Of a stretch of 5,988 nucleotides of DNA, positions 5,779 to 5,988 are shown piece after piece. Position 1 is the first letter of the stretch. Every line of letters starts with the position of its first letter. Below the pieces are notes generated by a model. It had not been told where the DNA came from and searched no databases. It saw only the letters and a program-made list of their open reading frames with translations. The DNA is taken from positions 1 to 5,988 of the forward strand of contig JAUVIY010000172.1 in the NCBI GenBank assembly GCA_030592625.1. The letters run 5' to 3'. Position numbers and translations under genes: made by a program. This stretch comes from Spirochaeta sp. Lineage in GTDB: Bacteria; Spirochaetota; Spirochaetia; DSM-2461.

Positions 5779-5988
5779 ATGACTGTAAGACTGCCTGTAA
5801 TCGGATCAAATGATTCATACCGGATCAATCCCTCGAAAATTATAGCCGTCGGACTTAATTATCGGGAACATATCGCGGAAAGCGAATCCATAAAGGTCAG
5901 GGGTCTGGATGGTGTTGTCCCCGATGAACCAGTACTGTTCAACAAGACTCCGAATGTCCTGATTGGCCATGAATCACCGATTCCAATC
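5779..5988 (+). CDS. Fumarylacetoacetate hydrolase (FAH) family protein, N-terminal fragment
   Basis: The first 70 codons are visible before the window ends; the frame is open at base 5988. The segments KIIAVGLNYREHIAES (20-35) and PDEPVLFNKTPNVLIGHE (48-65) match the N-terminal signature of the FAH superfamily, which includes 2-hydroxyhepta-2,4-diene-1,7-dioate isomerase, acylpyruvate hydrolase and related enzymes. The His in NYREH is the conserved one near the active site. The metal-binding acidic residues would lie further downstream, outside the window. These enzymes hydrolyse or decarboxylate beta-diketo acids in the cytoplasm with Mg2+ or Mn2+; the substrate cannot be told from this fragment. 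GGAG at 5770-5773 lies 5 bases before the ATG and fixes the start. No signal peptide is present. Confidence 0.9.
   Translation, partial: MTVRLPVIGSNDSYRINPSKIIAVGLNYREHIAESESIKVRGLDGVVPDEPVLFNKTPNVLIGHESPIPI

Overview
The window (about 6 kb) looks like ordinary bacterial chromosome, most likely from a spirochaete (Spirochaetota). The lineage call is an inference. It rests on the exported ankyrin protein, whose signal peptide is followed directly by GGQ, a pattern often seen in spirochaetal exported proteins, and on moderate GC with AT-rich intergenic gaps. No rRNA, tRNA, CRISPR array, transposase or phage structural gene is visible.

Layout, left to right. (1) Bases 1-129 are the C-terminal tail of a Bax inhibitor-1/YccA-family membrane protein. 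(2) From about 203 to 1429 lies a D-alanyl-D-alanine carboxypeptidase (PBP5/DacA type, peptidase S11) with all three active-site motifs. Its start is abnormal: no ATG, GTG or TTG lies in frame upstream of the signal peptide. A short ORF that overlaps the preceding stop codon (TGATG) runs into a six-G tract one frame off. (3) Bases 1430-1626 are a non-coding gap rich in inverted repeats, starting with a perfect 16-bp AT-rich hairpin. (4) Bases 1627-2433 encode an unusual protein that joins an HExxH zinc-protease-like domain to a helix-turn-helix-like domain and a C-terminal coiled coil. Its stop overlaps the start of (5) a uridine kinase (udk, 2430-3044) in an ATGA junction, so the two form an operon. 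(6) On the minus strand, converging on udk with only 18 bases between the stops, is a 837-residue exported protein made almost wholly of about 23 ankyrin repeats (5576 down to 3063). (7) After a 202-base divergent intergenic region, bases 5779-5988 begin a fumarylacetoacetate-hydrolase-family enzyme, cut by the window end.

Roles. The first two genes act at the envelope (membrane ion/stress protein, peptidoglycan trimming). The protease-like/HTH protein and uridine kinase are co-transcribed, which pairs a possible regulator with pyrimidine salvage, but a functional link is not shown. The ankyrin protein should act outside the cytoplasm as a binding scaffold of unknown partner.

The most unusual points are the HExxH-HTH-coiled-coil fusion, the start/frameshift problem in the carboxypeptidase gene, the structured 1430-1626 gap, and the modular three-repeat organisation of the ankyrin protein. 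I did not find a clearly new defence or mobile system here.
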